From positions 2,372,155 to 2,436,154 of the forward strand of contig CP070671.1 of the NCBI GenBank assembly GCA_020351875.1: a DNA stretch of 64,000 nt. Direction: 5' to 3'. A program made the translations under genes and the position numbers. This document shows, piece by piece, positions 42,294-51,739 of this stretch. Positions within the stretch are counted from its first letter, which is position 1, and the number at the start of each line of letters is the position of its first letter. Source of the stretch: Chromatiales bacterium (GTDB taxonomy: Bacteria > Pseudomonadota > Gammaproteobacteria > Steroidobacterales > GCA-2729495). The notes under the pieces were generated by a model. It had not been told where the DNA came from. It saw only the letters and a program-made list of their open reading frames with translations, and made no database searches.

Positions 42294-44059
42294 AGTTCCT
42301 CGGGTACGCCCAGCACCGCGCCGGCGCCGCTGCTGAGTGCCTTGGCATAGGCGCCCGCCTGCGGCATCACCTGCTGGGCGTAAAACTCCGCCGTGGCCAG
42401 CTTTGCCCGGTGAAAATCGGGGTCCACCGTGTTGTTGGCAAGGGCCGCCACCGCGGCCTCGGCCGCGCGCGCCATTTGCCAGCCGCCCGCGACGACGCCG
42501 GTCAGCATCAGCAGGTTGTTGGCTACCGCACCGGCAGCCACCGGGTCTTTGCCGGCATGTTCCAGCACCCAGTCGACGGCGGCGCTCAGCGAGTCGATGC
42601 CTTCGGCGAGGGCGCTACGCACCGTCTGCAGGTCCGCCTGCCCGGCCAGCCGGCCTTCGGTCTCGCGCATGTCATCCAGCAGGGCCCGGAAAGCGCGGCC
42701 TTCGTCGCGCAGGGTCTTGCGCCCGATCAGGTCGTTGGCCTGGATGCCTGTTGTGCCTTCGTAGATGGTCGTGATGCGCGCGTCGCGATAGTGCTGGGCC
42801 ACCCCGGTTTCTTCCACGTAACCCATGCCACCGTGCACCTGGATGGCCAGCGACGTCAGCACCTGTGACGTTTCCGTGCACCAGCCCTTCACCACCGGTG
42901 TGAGCAGCTGAACCCGCGCATCGTGCGCCGCCCGGGCCCCCTTCTCGGGATTGCGGTGGGCATGATCGAGGTGCGCCCCCGTCACCAGCGCCAGTGCGCG
43001 CATGGCCTCGGTGGTTGCCTTGATGGTCATCAGCATGCGCCGCACGTCCGGGTGATGCACGATGGGTGCCGGCCCGTCGCGACCGACCACCGGCCCCTGC
43101 ACGCGGTCGCGCGCGTAGGCCAGGGCCTGCTGATAGGCGCGCTCGGAAATCGCGACGCCTTCGAGGCCTACCCCGATACGGGCGTGGTTCATCATCGTGA
43201 ACATGCAGGCCAGGCCGTGATTCGGTGCACCGACCAGGTAGCCCAGCGCGTTCTCGTAAGCCATCACGCAGGTGGGACTGCCGTGAATGCCGAGTTTGTG
43301 TTCTACCGATACCGGGCGCACCGAGTTCGCGTCGCCGAGGCTGCCGTCGGGATTGATCAGCCGTTTGGGCACCGCGAACAGTGAAATGCCGCGTGTGCCT
43401 GCCGGCGCATCCGGCAGCCGGGCGAGCACCAGGTGCATGACATTGTCCGTCATGTCGTGGTCACCCCAGGTGATGTAGATCTTCTGCCCGGTAATCCGAA
43501 ACGCGTCACCATCCGGTGCGGCCACTGTGCGCACGGCCGACAGGTCCGAACCGGCCTGCGGCTCGGTCAGGTTCATCGTGCCGGTCCACGCGCCGGTCAC
43601 CATCTTCTCGAGCACCATGGCTTTCAGCGCGTCGTCCGCGTGCAGCTCGACCGCCCGCGCGGCGCCCTGGGTCAGCAGCGGGCACAACGACCATGCGAGG
43701 CTCGCCGACTGCCACATTTCCTCGACGGCCAGGCCCACCAGGTATGGTAAGCCCTGGCCGCCGAAATCCGGCGACTGCGCGAGGCCCGCCCAACCGTTTT
43801 CCGCAAACTGGCGGTACGCGTCCGCGAACTCCTCCGGCACGACAACCCGATCGTTTTCAACCCGCGTACCCTGACTGTCACCCACGCTGTTGATGGGCGC
43901 GACGACACCGGCCGCGAACCCGGCCGCTTCCTCGAGCACGGCCTCGACCAGGTCGTCGGTTGCCTCTTCGTAACCGGGCAGTTGGCCGACCGCTTCGAGC
44001 CCGGCCAGCTCGCGCAGCACAAACAGCATGTCCTTGACCGGGGCGCGATAGTCCGTCAT
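42287..44059 (-). CDS. Acyl-CoA dehydrogenase, long C-terminal (DmdC/AcdA-like) type
   Basis: 590 aa FAD enzyme introducing a 2,3-double bond into an acyl-CoA. It is longer than the usual ~385 aa because of an N-terminal segment (MTDYRAPVKDMLFVLREL) and a C-terminal extension, the layout of the DmdC group (3-methylmercaptopropionyl-CoA dehydrogenase) and related broad acyl-CoA dehydrogenases. Visible motifs: WTGTMNLTEPQAGSDLSAVRT, HGSPTCVMAYENALGYLVG, QVHGGMGYVEETGVAQHYRD and the catalytic-loop IYEGTTGIQANDLIGRK. The start is the ATG at 44059. Its last codons and TAG lie in a REP. Substrate is not decided by sequence. Confidence 0.88.
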   Translation of the reverse strand: MTDYRAPVKDMLFVLRELAGLEAVGQLPGYEEATDDLVEAVLEEAAGFAAGVVAPINSVGDSQGTRVENDRVVVPEEFADAYRQFAENGWAGLAQSPDFGGQGLPYLVGLAVEEMWQSASLAWSLCPLLTQGAARAVELHADDALKAMVLEKMVTGAWTGTMNLTEPQAGSDLSAVRTVAAPDGDAFRITGQKIYITWGDHDMTDNVMHLVLARLPDAPAGTRGISLFAVPKRLINPDGSLGDANSVRPVSVEHKLGIHGSPTCVMAYENALGYLVGAPNHGLACMFTMMNHARIGVGLEGVAISERAYQQALAYARDRVQGPVVGRDGPAPIVHHPDVRRMLMTIKATTEAMRALALVTGAHLDHAHRNPEKGARAAHDARVQLLTPVVKGWCTETSQVLTSLAIQVHGGMGYVEETGVAQHYRDARITTIYEGTTGIQANDLIGRKTLRDEGRAFRALLDDMRETEGRLAGQADLQTVRSALAEGIDSLSAAVDWVLEHAGKDPVAAGAVANNLLMLTGVVAGGWQMARAAEAAVAALANNTVDPDFHRAKLATAEFYAQQVMPQAGAYAKALSSGAGAVLGVPEELL

Positions 44060-44217
44060 TCGCGTATGTCTCCGTGACGCTTTCTCAGGGCAGACCCCCA
44101 ATCTTAGCAATCCCGGCTTCCCGGGACATACCGGACCGCGCAGTTTTCGCCCACCGCTCTGCTAACATTCGCCCGCCCCAATCGCCCGGGGCCCAGCCAC
44201 CACCGCGCGAGCCGGAT

Positions 44218-45081
44218 ATGACGACCCACGACAACTCATTCATTCTCACCGTCGACTGCCCCGACACGATCGGCATCGTGGCGGCGGTGGCCGGGTGCCT
44301 GAGCGACCAGGGGTTGTTCGTCGAAGAATCGGCGCATTTCGGCGACCGTGATACCGGTCACTTCTTCATGCGCACGGTCTTCACGCCGCAAAAGGGGCAC
44401 TACTCCCGCGGCGAATTCAGCGATCGCTTCGAGCCCATCGCCCGCAAGTTTGCGATGAACTGGCGGGTCCACGACATGAAGGTCCGCCCGCGCGTGCTGA
44501 TCATGGCCTCGCGGCACGAACACTGTGTGAACGACCTGCTGTATCGATATCGCACCGGTGCGTTGCCGATGGACATACCGGCCATCATTTCCAACCACCT
44601 GGACCTCGCCGGCCTGGCAGAGTGGCATCGCGTGCCTTACTACCACATCCCGGTAACGCCGGAGACCAAGCCCGAGGCAGAAGCGCGCATGCTCGAAATC
44701 GTTGCGGACACCAACACCGATCTCGTCGTGCTGGCGCGCTACATGCAGGTGTTGTCAGAGCCAACCTGCGAACAACTCGCCGGCCGGGTCATCAATATCC
44801 ACCATTCTTTCCTGCCCGGCTTCAAGGGCGCCCGGCCCTATCAGAAAGCCTATGCCCGCGGCGTGAAACTGATTGGCGCGACAGCCCACTACGTCACGCC
44901 AGACCTCGACGAGGGGCCAATCATTCAACAGGGCGTGGAACGGGTCGACCACACGCACTCGCCCGACGAGCTGGCGGCCGTGGGACGCGACGTGGAGAGC
45001 CTGACGCTGGCGCGCGCGGTGAAGCTGCACATCGAGCAGCGCGTGTTTATCAACGGCAGCAAGACCGTAATCCTGCGCTGA
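44218..45081 (+). CDS. purU: Formyltetrahydrofolate deformylase
   Basis: 287 aa. It hydrolyses 10-formyl-THF to formate and THF, balancing one-carbon pools. Residues 1-~85 form an ACT domain (DCPDTIGIVAAVAGCLSDQG, HFFMRTVFTP), and the rest the formyltransferase fold: PRVLIMASRHEHCVNDLLYR, INIHHSFLPGFKGARPYQKA, the catalytic IGATAHYVTPDLDEGPIIQQ with His and Asp. The ATG at 44218 begins the ACT domain directly; the longer open frame upstream is intergenic. It is a single gene between two minus-strand genes. Confidence 0.95.
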   Translation: MTTHDNSFILTVDCPDTIGIVAAVAGCLSDQGLFVEESAHFGDRDTGHFFMRTVFTPQKGHYSRGEFSDRFEPIARKFAMNWRVHDMKVRPRVLIMASRHEHCVNDLLYRYRTGALPMDIPAIISNHLDLAGLAEWHRVPYYHIPVTPETKPEAEARMLEIVADTNTDLVVLARYMQVLSEPTCEQLAGRVINIHHSFLPGFKGARPYQKAYARGVKLIGATAHYVTPDLDEGPIIQQGVERVDHTHSPDELAAVGRDVESLTLARAVKLHIEQRVFINGSKTVILR

Positions 45082-45109
45082 TTGTCGGCGGGCTCGCCGC
45101 CTGGCAGAT

Positions 45110-46183
45110 TCAGCCGGCTTTGCGGGCGCGCACGACGGGCCGCAGCAGTCCCGCTGCTTCGCGCAGAGTTGCCTCGGTGGTCGGCCAGTCGATACACGCA
45201 TCCGTCACCGACACGCCGTACTCCAGGTCGGCCGGGTTATCCCTGAGCTTCTGGTTGCCGGCGTGCAGGTGACTCTCGAGCATGAAACCGATAATCGACC
45301 GATTGCCGTTCACGACCTGCTCCACACAGTCGCGCGCGACCAGGGGCTGGAGCGACGGGTCCTTGTTGGAGTTGCCGTGGCTGCAGTCGATGACCACGTG
45401 GGCCGGCAACCTGGCCGCGGCGAGGGCTTTTTCGGTGAGCGCCACGCTGACGGAATCGTAGTTCGGCCGCCCGCCGCCACCGCGCAGCACGATGTGGCCG
45501 TAAGGGTTGCCCCGGGTGCGAAAAACCGCGCTGCGGCCGTCCTGGTTGATACCCAGGAACGCGTGCGGCTCGCGGGCCGACTCCAGCGCGTTGATCGCCA
45601 CGTCCAGCGACCCATCGGTGCCGTTCTTGAAACCCACCGGCGTGGACAAGCCGCTGGCCATTTCGCGATGGGTCTGCGACTCGGTGGTCCGGGCGCCGAT
45701 CGCCGCCCACGAAATCAGGTCGCCGAAGTACTGCGGCATGATCGGATCGAGAGCCTCGGTTGCCGTAGGCAGGCCCATTTCACTCAGGTCCAGCAGCAGG
45801 CGTCGCGCTGTCCGAATGCCCTTTTCGATATGGAAGGAATCATCCATATCCGGATCGTTGACCAGCCCCTTCCAGCCCACCGTGGTGCGCGGTTTCTCGA
45901 AATACACGCGCATCACGATCACCAGGACGTCCTGAAGTTCATCAGCCAGCTTTTTCAGGCGCCGCGCGTAGTCCATTGCGGCATCCACATCGTGTATGGA
46001 ACACGGCCCCACGACCGTGAACAGCCGCGGGTCCCGGTCGTCCATGATCTCGCGCAGCGTGCGGCGGCTGCGCAGCACGGTGGTTTCCGCCGCCGGGGTG
46101 GCTGGCAACTCCGCCTTCACCTCGGCCGGTGATGGCAACACCTGCTTGTCGGCGACGTTGACGTTGTAAAGCTGGTTTTCCAT
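45110..46183 (-). CDS. aroG: 3-deoxy-7-phosphoheptulonate synthase, class I (AroG type)
   Basis: 357 aa. It condenses PEP and erythrose 4-phosphate, the first step of the shikimate route that feeds the trp operon. Conserved class I segments: TVVGPCSIHDVDAAMDYA, VMRVYFEKPRTTVGWKGL, GARTTESQTHREMASGLS, GFKNGTDGSLDVAI, VLRGGGGRPNYD, DCSHGNSNKDPS and SVTDACIDW. The feedback amino acid is not readable from sequence. ATG start at 46183 with GAGG further upstream; it ends convergent with purU. Confidence 0.94.
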   Translation of the reverse strand: MENQLYNVNVADKQVLPSPAEVKAELPATPAAETTVLRSRRTLREIMDDRDPRLFTVVGPCSIHDVDAAMDYARRLKKLADELQDVLVIVMRVYFEKPRTTVGWKGLVNDPDMDDSFHIEKGIRTARRLLLDLSEMGLPTATEALDPIMPQYFGDLISWAAIGARTTESQTHREMASGLSTPVGFKNGTDGSLDVAINALESAREPHAFLGINQDGRSAVFRTRGNPYGHIVLRGGGGRPNYDSVSVALTEKALAAARLPAHVVIDCSHGNSNKDPSLQPLVARDCVEQVVNGNRSIIGFMLESHLHAGNQKLRDNPADLEYGVSVTDACIDWPTTEATLREAAGLLRPVVRARKAG

Positions 46184-46337
46184 AGCCGGCCACCTCTGCG
46201 GCCGCGGGCCCAGGGCCTGTTTCGGGGGGCGCAAGGATACCAGTTGTCGGCGCTAATGCTGCCCCGGGAATTGACCGGTCGCGCTTGCTGCCGTGCGGGA
46301 TAGAATAGGGATCGGGGACAGCGCAGGATGGCGACGG

Positions 46338-47141
46338 GTGTCCACAGTCAAAATGCCGCGGGCGCGGCAGACCCTCGGCAAGTACCGGATCGAGAAGCGC
46401 CTGGCCGTCGGCCCGCGGGCCTCGGTCTATCGCGCCTATGACACGATTCACGGGACCTGGGTCGCATTGAAGATCGCCGACCCCGCGGTCATCTCGGAGG
46501 CCTTTCTCGAGGACTTCCGTCGCGAGGCCCGCCTGTCGGTAAAGATGGAGCACCCGAACGTGCTGCCCATCCAGAACGCCTGCTTTCTCGACGGGCTGTT
46601 CGTCATTGCGATGCCGCTTGGCCACGAAACCCTGGCCGACCGCATGACCCGGCGCATGTCCACCCGGCTGGCGCTGGATTTCACCCGCCAGGCCCTGGCC
46701 GCGCTGGCCCATGCCCACAGTCGCAACATCATTCACTGCGACGTGAAGCCTGACAATTTCATCCTGTTTGACGACAACCGCCTGAAGCTGACGGATTTCG
46801 GTTTTTCGAAAGTCATGGTCCGCCCGGGGCAGAAAGGTTCCGGCTCGGGCACCGTCGGCTACCTCGCCCCGGAACAGGCGCTCGGTCGGCCGATGTTCCA
46901 GTCCGACGTCTTCGCACTGTCGTTGATGATCTACGAGCTGTTCAGCGGGTCACTGCCCGAGTGGCCCTTTCAGTGGCCGCCGCCGGGCTATTCACGGATT
47001 CGCGGCAAGCTGCGCCCGAAGGTGTTGCGCTGGTTGCGCAAAGGCATGGAATACAAACCGCAGGCGCGCTATCGCAACGCGGTCGCCATGGAGCGCGCCT
47101 TCGACGAGATCCCGCTGAAGCTGGTGGCGCGTCGTGGCTGA
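46338..47141 (+). CDS. Cytosolic Ser/Thr protein kinase with altered ATP loop
   Basis: About 267 aa, a bare kinase domain with no membrane helix. The phosphate loop is LAVGPRASVYRAY, lacking the usual GxGxxG; the ATP lysine is in VALKIA; the catalytic loop is HCDVKPDNFIL, so HRD becomes HCD (a non-RD kinase); DFGFSK and the APE-like LAPEQALG are intact. It is probably active but atypical. The start is set at GTG 46338 (AGGA 9 bases ahead); ATG 46353 is the alternative. It overlaps a PP2C gene by 8 bases, a classic kinase/phosphatase pair. Confidence 0.85.
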   Translation: MSTVKMPRARQTLGKYRIEKRLAVGPRASVYRAYDTIHGTWVALKIADPAVISEAFLEDFRREARLSVKMEHPNVLPIQNACFLDGLFVIAMPLGHETLADRMTRRMSTRLALDFTRQALAALAHAHSRNIIHCDVKPDNFILFDDNRLKLTDFGFSKVMVRPGQKGSGSGTVGYLAPEQALGRPMFQSDVFALSLMIYELFSGSLPEWPFQWPPPGYSRIRGKLRPKVLRWLRKGMEYKPQARYRNAVAMERAFDEIPLKLVARRG

Positions 47142-47991
47142 GCGCCGCAAGAAAACCAGGCTGGTCGCCACAACGCTGGACAAACCCAAGCTGTACCTGG
47201 GCGAGCAGGACGACGAGCGCGCCGTCTACCGGACCAAGCTCGGGCAGGTGGCAGCCGTCAGTGTTGGTGACGCCGAGAAGAATGGGCCGAACGAAGATTC
47301 GGCCGCCATCATCCCGGTGAACGATACGCACGTCGTACTGGCGGTGGCGGACGGCGTTGGTGGCCTGGCCGGCGCGCGGCGTGCATCGAATCTCACGGTA
47401 CAGGCGCTGCGCAAGGCCCTGAACAGCAACGCGGAGGCGCCGGGGCGCAGCCTGCGCTCGGCGATCCTGGACGGCATCGACGCGGCGAACAGCGCAATCC
47501 TGGAATCCGGCGGCGGGGGTGCCAGTACCCTCGCACTGGCGGAAATCGGTCCCGATTACGTGCGCCCCTACCACGTCGGCGACTCCATCGTGCTGATCTG
47601 CGGGCAGCGCGGCAAACTCAAGCTATACACCACGCCGCATTCCCCGGTGGGCTTTGCGATGGAGGCCGGGCTGCTGGACGAAAAAGAAGCCATGGAGCAC
47701 ACCGAACTGAACCTGATCTTCAACGTGATCGGGTCCTCGGACATGCGGGTCGAGGTGGGTTCCGAGCTACCCCTCGCACCGCGCGACACGCTGCTGCTGG
47801 CCAGTGACGGGCTCACCGACAACGTCCTGCAAGACGAGATCATCGCCGCGGTGCGCTCAGGCCCGTTGGACCGGGCCATCAACCGAGTGGCGAACCTGGC
47901 CCTGGAACGCATGCGCGGGGACACGGCGAATACGCCCTCGAAACCGGACGACCTGACCGCCCTGCTATTCCGCCGCCACCCACCACGCTAG
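47134..47991 (+). CDS. PP2C-type Ser/Thr protein phosphatase
   Basis: 285 aa. It removes phosphates placed by Ser/Thr kinases. The PPM metal-binding segments are present in order: NGPNEDSAAIIP, VLAVADGVGGLAGAR (DGxGG), PYHVGDSIVLI (GDS), TLLLASDGLTDNV (DG) and KPDDLTALLF (DD). The start is GTG, lying inside the end of the kinase gene. It can serve the adjacent kinase and, as no other phosphatase is seen in the window, possibly also the membrane kinase at 24274-26586 (inference). Confidence 0.9.
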   Translation: MAERRKKTRLVATTLDKPKLYLGEQDDERAVYRTKLGQVAAVSVGDAEKNGPNEDSAAIIPVNDTHVVLAVADGVGGLAGARRASNLTVQALRKALNSNAEAPGRSLRSAILDGIDAANSAILESGGGGASTLALAEIGPDYVRPYHVGDSIVLICGQRGKLKLYTTPHSPVGFAMEAGLLDEKEAMEHTELNLIFNVIGSSDMRVEVGSELPLAPRDTLLLASDGLTDNVLQDEIIAAVRSGPLDRAINRVANLALERMRGDTANTPSKPDDLTALLFRRHPPR

Positions 47992-48097
47992 AAATTCGGG
48001 GGGACAGTTTGCCCGTTTACCACGATGTGGATGGCCGGCGGACCAAGTCCCGTGCGGAAATAGGTAAACTGTGCCCCGAATTTGCCGGAGAACGACA

Positions 48098-49036
48098 ATG
48101 ACAAGGGAATCGACGCTGAAACCATTCGCCTATGGCGACATCTTTGCTGGCGCCACACTGCTGAACGACCCGGAGGACGATCACGCCGGCCCGGGGCGCA
48201 TCATCCAGTACGACAGTGACCTGAATGAGAAGGGCGTGCTGTGGGCCGAGGGGACGACCCACCTGGTCGGCGGACTGAAGTTCGGCCCGGACGGCAATCT
48301 GTGGGCCTTCGACAGTAACGCGCACTGCGTGCTGCGAGTCAGCCCCGACGGCAACCAGATGCCGCAGATCAAGTTTGCCGACCGGTCGTTTTCCAACTGC
48401 AATTTCGCACCCGACGGCACCATATTGATGGGCGAGCACCTGGTTGGCAGCGAAAGCCGCTTTCCCCTCGGCACGACGCTGTCGCACGTCCCGGGTACTG
48501 AAGTCTTCGGCTACGGCCACGTGTGGCGTTTCACGCTCGATGGCGAGAGAGTGGCCGAGTATGAGACGGAAACAACCGGCGGCATGACCGGTTTCCTCGG
48601 TTGCACGACGTCGAGCCTCGCCCCGGACGGTAAGACGCTGATCTACAGCTCCGAAACCGGGCCAAAGATCTTCCAGTACGACGTCGAGGCGGACCGGCAA
48701 CTGCCCGACCTTGTGACTTTTACGCCCGAGAGCCGCCAGATGGTGCTGGTGGCCACGCACCGGCCGGACGGCACCCTGCTGATGATCAAGGCAGTGTCCC
48801 GCGAAGAATTCGTGATGGTGCACCTGAGTCCGGACGCCGACGAACTGCGCACCTATGAACTGCCCGGACCGGGCTGGGCCATCATTGCCCCGTCGCTGGA
48901 CCCGAACGTGGTGCTGCTGGGGAATTTTTTCACCGGCACCGTGGCGAAGTTCGACCTCGACAGCGGCGAAGTGCTCGCTCAGACTGACGTCGGTGTCCAG
49001 CGGTCGCTGGCCGGCATCGCCCAGTACGAGGGCTAG
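48098..49036 (+). CDS. SMP-30/NHL-type beta-propeller protein
   Basis: 312 aa, no signal peptide. Repeated blades are visible: GLKFGPDGNLWAFDSNAHCVLRVSPDG, SNCNFAPDGTILMGEH, SSLAPDGKTLIYSSETG, ATHRPDGTLLMIKA, and the closing GNFFTGTVAKFDLDSGEVLA. The fold is that of gluconolactonase/SMP-30 or NHL proteins; catalytic metal ligands could not be picked out, so function is open. Start ATG 48098 with GGAG ahead. It is a single gene ending at a bidirectional hairpin shared with the Rieske gene, and stands at the edge of the catabolic block. Confidence 0.72.
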   Translation: MTRESTLKPFAYGDIFAGATLLNDPEDDHAGPGRIIQYDSDLNEKGVLWAEGTTHLVGGLKFGPDGNLWAFDSNAHCVLRVSPDGNQMPQIKFADRSFSNCNFAPDGTILMGEHLVGSESRFPLGTTLSHVPGTEVFGYGHVWRFTLDGERVAEYETETTGGMTGFLGCTTSSLAPDGKTLIYSSETGPKIFQYDVEADRQLPDLVTFTPESRQMVLVATHRPDGTLLMIKAVSREEFVMVHLSPDADELRTYELPGPGWAIIAPSLDPNVVLLGNFFTGTVAKFDLDSGEVLAQTDVGVQRSLAGIAQYEG

Positions 49037-49061
49037 CGAACACCTGACGCCATCATCAGCA

Positions 49062-49085
49062 AACGGCCGGCAAAAGCCGGCCGTT
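49062..49085. terminator. Hairpin between converging beta-propeller and Rieske genes
   Basis: A perfect 10-bp stem, AACGGCCGGC / GCCGGCCGTT, with an AAAA loop, followed on the plus strand by GTTCC. It lies 26 bases past the propeller gene and 27 past the Rieske gene, so it can serve both strands. The T run is short. Confidence 0.7.
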
Positions 49086-49111
49086 GTTCCTGAACTTCCT
49101 GCTGGAAGCGT

Positions 49112-50263
49112 CTAGCCTGCCGCCTTGAGTTCGGCCTTCGCCGCCCCGCCTGCCTGCAGCGGAATCGCGTCCAGCACCCAGCCCTTGTGATCGCGGCGCG
49201 CGGGGCTCGGGATCGCGTACGCAACCTTGATGCGATTGCTTTCCACCTTGTCCACGTCGATACGCCAGCCCTCGGCATCCCATTCCTTCAGTTTCTCCCG
49301 ATACATCAGGATGACCTTGTCCGCCGGCACCATGAATTCCTTGGTGTTGGTCGGCGGCGTCAGGACCGGGCGCAGATCTTCGATCACGACCTTATCCTGG
49401 TCGGCCACGTACTGGTTACGCTCGATCATGTAAGCGTCGTGCTTGTCTTCCAGGAAGCCGTTACGCATGCAGAGCAGGTACAGGTGAATGTTGCCGTCAT
49501 CCAGCGGCCGCTCGAACAGGTACTGATGGAACCAGATGGTCTCGCTCGCATGGATGTACGTCCAGACCATGTTCGGCCCGTGATGGCCGGTTCCCACTTC
49601 CAGATCACCGGCTTGCGTGCGGCCTTCCGCCATCTGACCTTCGGGCAGCGGCGGTGCGTTGAAGGTGTGCCAGAAGCCGTTGCCCCAAGAGGCCCAGTCC
49701 GGCTTCGCCTCGATGCGCATGTCACCGATCTTGTACTCTTCGTCTTCACCGCCGAAGCCATGCGTATCGTGCACGAACTCATTGTGCGCCGGGTCGATAC
49801 CGTTCTCGATGGACCGCTCGTAGTTACCCTTGATGCCATAGTGCTGCAGCGTGGGGTGCCAGCCTTCCTGGTCGTATTCCGGCACGTCCATGATCGGTGG
49901 GCGCTCGTTTTCACCCAGCTCGCCGAGGAACGCGAAGACCATGCCGTAGCGCTCTTCCACCGGGTACGCGTCGATGCGCGTGCGCGCGGGGACGCTGCCG
50001 TTGGGCCCCAGAGACGGAATCTTCTTGCAGTTGCCGTCGCCGTCGAACTGCCACCCGTGATACGGGCACTGCACGCAGTCACCGCGAACCTTGCCGCCGG
50101 ACAGCGAACCGCCGCGGTGGGTGCAGGTGTTGCTCAGACAGTGCGCCTGGCCTTCCGAGTCGCGAAAAACGACGAAATCCTGACCCAGGGCCTGGACTTT
50201 CAAAGGCTTATCCGCCTCCACCTCTTCTGCAGTGGCCATCGGATACCAGAAATTGATGTACAT
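49112..50263 (-). CDS. Rieske non-heme iron oxygenase, alpha subunit
   Basis: 383 aa. The Rieske [2Fe-2S] ligands are CTHRGG (Cys, His) and CPYHGW (Cys, His) near residues 45-70. The mononuclear iron site is NGIDPAHNEFVHDTHG (Asp-x2-His-x4-His). The overall length and this DPAH-x4-H form place it near the mono-oxygenase/demethylase-like group that needs a reductase, not seen nearby. Likely substrates are aromatic or polycyclic acids or N-methyl or O-methyl groups. Start ATG 50263 with GGAG ahead. It is the oxygenase of the catabolic block. Confidence 0.9.
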   Translation of the reverse strand: MYINFWYPMATAEEVEADKPLKVQALGQDFVVFRDSEGQAHCLSNTCTHRGGSLSGGKVRGDCVQCPYHGWQFDGDGNCKKIPSLGPNGSVPARTRIDAYPVEERYGMVFAFLGELGENERPPIMDVPEYDQEGWHPTLQHYGIKGNYERSIENGIDPAHNEFVHDTHGFGGEDEEYKIGDMRIEAKPDWASWGNGFWHTFNAPPLPEGQMAEGRTQAGDLEVGTGHHGPNMVWTYIHASETIWFHQYLFERPLDDGNIHLYLLCMRNGFLEDKHDAYMIERNQYVADQDKVVIEDLRPVLTPPTNTKEFMVPADKVILMYREKLKEWDAEGWRIDVDKVESNRIKVAYAIPSPARRDHKGWVLDAIPLQAGGAAKAELKAAG

Positions 50264-50368
50264 ATTTTTCTCCTCGAGCGCCGCGGGCTCCGGCGGACGC
50301 GGCTTTCATCTCCAAAACTATAGGCGGGTTCGGCCCGCCGGCCAATACGGATTCTCCGACCCCTCGCC

Positions 50369-51538
50369 TCAGGCCTCGCGGGCCCGGGCAATGGCGACCA
50401 GCGCGAGTGCCGCGACAATGACGCCGGCACCGGCAAAAAGCGGGCTGTTGACGCCCAGGCTCGCGAAAAGCAGCCCGGATATGGGCGGCCCGACAGACCG
50501 GCCCATCCAGCTCCCGGACTGGTAAACACCCAGCACCAGCCCCCGCTCGGTGTCCGCCGCCTGTTTCGTGACCAGGCTCGACATCGTGGTGATGAACAGC
50601 GCCCCGCCCGCGGCAGTGAAAGTGATGCCGAAGATCATGAAGGGCCAGGTGGGCGCCTGGGTCATGATCAGCAACCCGGCGCAGTAGCTGATCAGCCCGG
50701 CCATCACCAGCCGACCTTCGCCAAAAATCGGCACGATGCGGCCCACGAGCACGCCCTGTACCAGGCCTACCAGCAAGCCCAGGTACGTGAAAATTGCCCC
50801 GACTTCCCGCGGCCCCCAGCCGTAGCGCTCACCCGACCACAGCGGGAAGATCGTCTCGAACAGCGCCATCGCCACGTAGACCATGAAACCGATCAGCACC
50901 ATGGTGGCCAGCGCCGGCTTGCGCATGACCCGGCGCGTCGCAGCCAGCTGGCTTTCTGCGTGTTCGCTGTTGGCCCGCTCTCGCTGCTCGGGGGTCAGGC
51001 TCTCGCGCAGGAAGACGATCGCCGCGATACAGGTCACGGCGCAGATTACCGACGCGGTGATGGCCGGCCAGAAAAGATTGGCCGACTCCGCATCGGAACC
51101 GCCGAGTATGCCGCCCATTGCCGGGCCGACGATGAAACCCAGGCTGATGGCCCCACCGATCAGTCCCAGGCCACCCGCCCGCTTCTCCGCGGGCGTGATG
51201 TCGGTGACATAGGCCATCGCAACCGGCAGGTTGCCGGAGGTCAGCCCATTCAACGCGCGGGCAATTGCCAGCATCCACAAGTTGTCGGCAAAAGCCAGCA
51301 GCAGGTAGCCGCCAACCTGCCCGGCCAGGCTCAGCACCAGCAGCGGCTTGCGGCCGAAGCGGTCGCTCAGGCGACCCCAGATCGGTGACGACAGGAACTG
51401 GCCCACGGAGAACAGGCCAATGATGGTGGTTGCCACCGCAGGCGACGCACCCAGGTTCTCCGCGAAGAACAGGAAACTCGGCAGCACGAGCCCGAAGCCC
51501 AGGCCGGAGAGCAGAATGGTCGTCAGCAGGATCGGCAT
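50369..51538 (-). CDS. MFS efflux-type transporter (TetA/drug:proton antiporter-like)
   Basis: 389 aa, 12 helices. Motif A is WGRLSDRFGRKPLLVLSLAG; the motif-C-like segment LGFIVGPAMGGILGG in helix 5 is typical of antiporters. The start ATG at 51538 begins directly in helix 1, without a cytosolic N-terminal tail. It is downstream of, and co-directional with, nothing else close except the Rieske gene 105 bases beyond, so it may export products or uptake a substrate analogue for the block. Substrate unknown. Confidence 0.85.
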   Translation of the reverse strand: MPILLTTILLSGLGFGLVLPSFLFFAENLGASPAVATTIIGLFSVGQFLSSPIWGRLSDRFGRKPLLVLSLAGQVGGYLLLAFADNLWMLAIARALNGLTSGNLPVAMAYVTDITPAEKRAGGLGLIGGAISLGFIVGPAMGGILGGSDAESANLFWPAITASVICAVTCIAAIVFLRESLTPEQRERANSEHAESQLAATRRVMRKPALATMVLIGFMVYVAMALFETIFPLWSGERYGWGPREVGAIFTYLGLLVGLVQGVLVGRIVPIFGEGRLVMAGLISYCAGLLIMTQAPTWPFMIFGITFTAAGGALFITTMSSLVTKQAADTERGLVLGVYQSGSWMGRSVGPPISGLLFASLGVNSPLFAGAGVIVAALALVAIARAREA

Positions 51539-51739
51539 GGGCGGGGCGGCTCGGTTCGAGATGCAATTTGTCGCCAGCGACGGACGACACGAGGCGGCGT
51601 ACTATCCGGGAAAGGCCGCCGACTGTAAACAAGGCACCCCCTCGGCCAACCGGGCCGTGGGCAAAGGCCGGACCGGCGGTTGCGGGCAGCCGCCGCGTGG
51701 CTGGAAACTCTGTGTCATCGCCGAACACGGAGAACCGGA

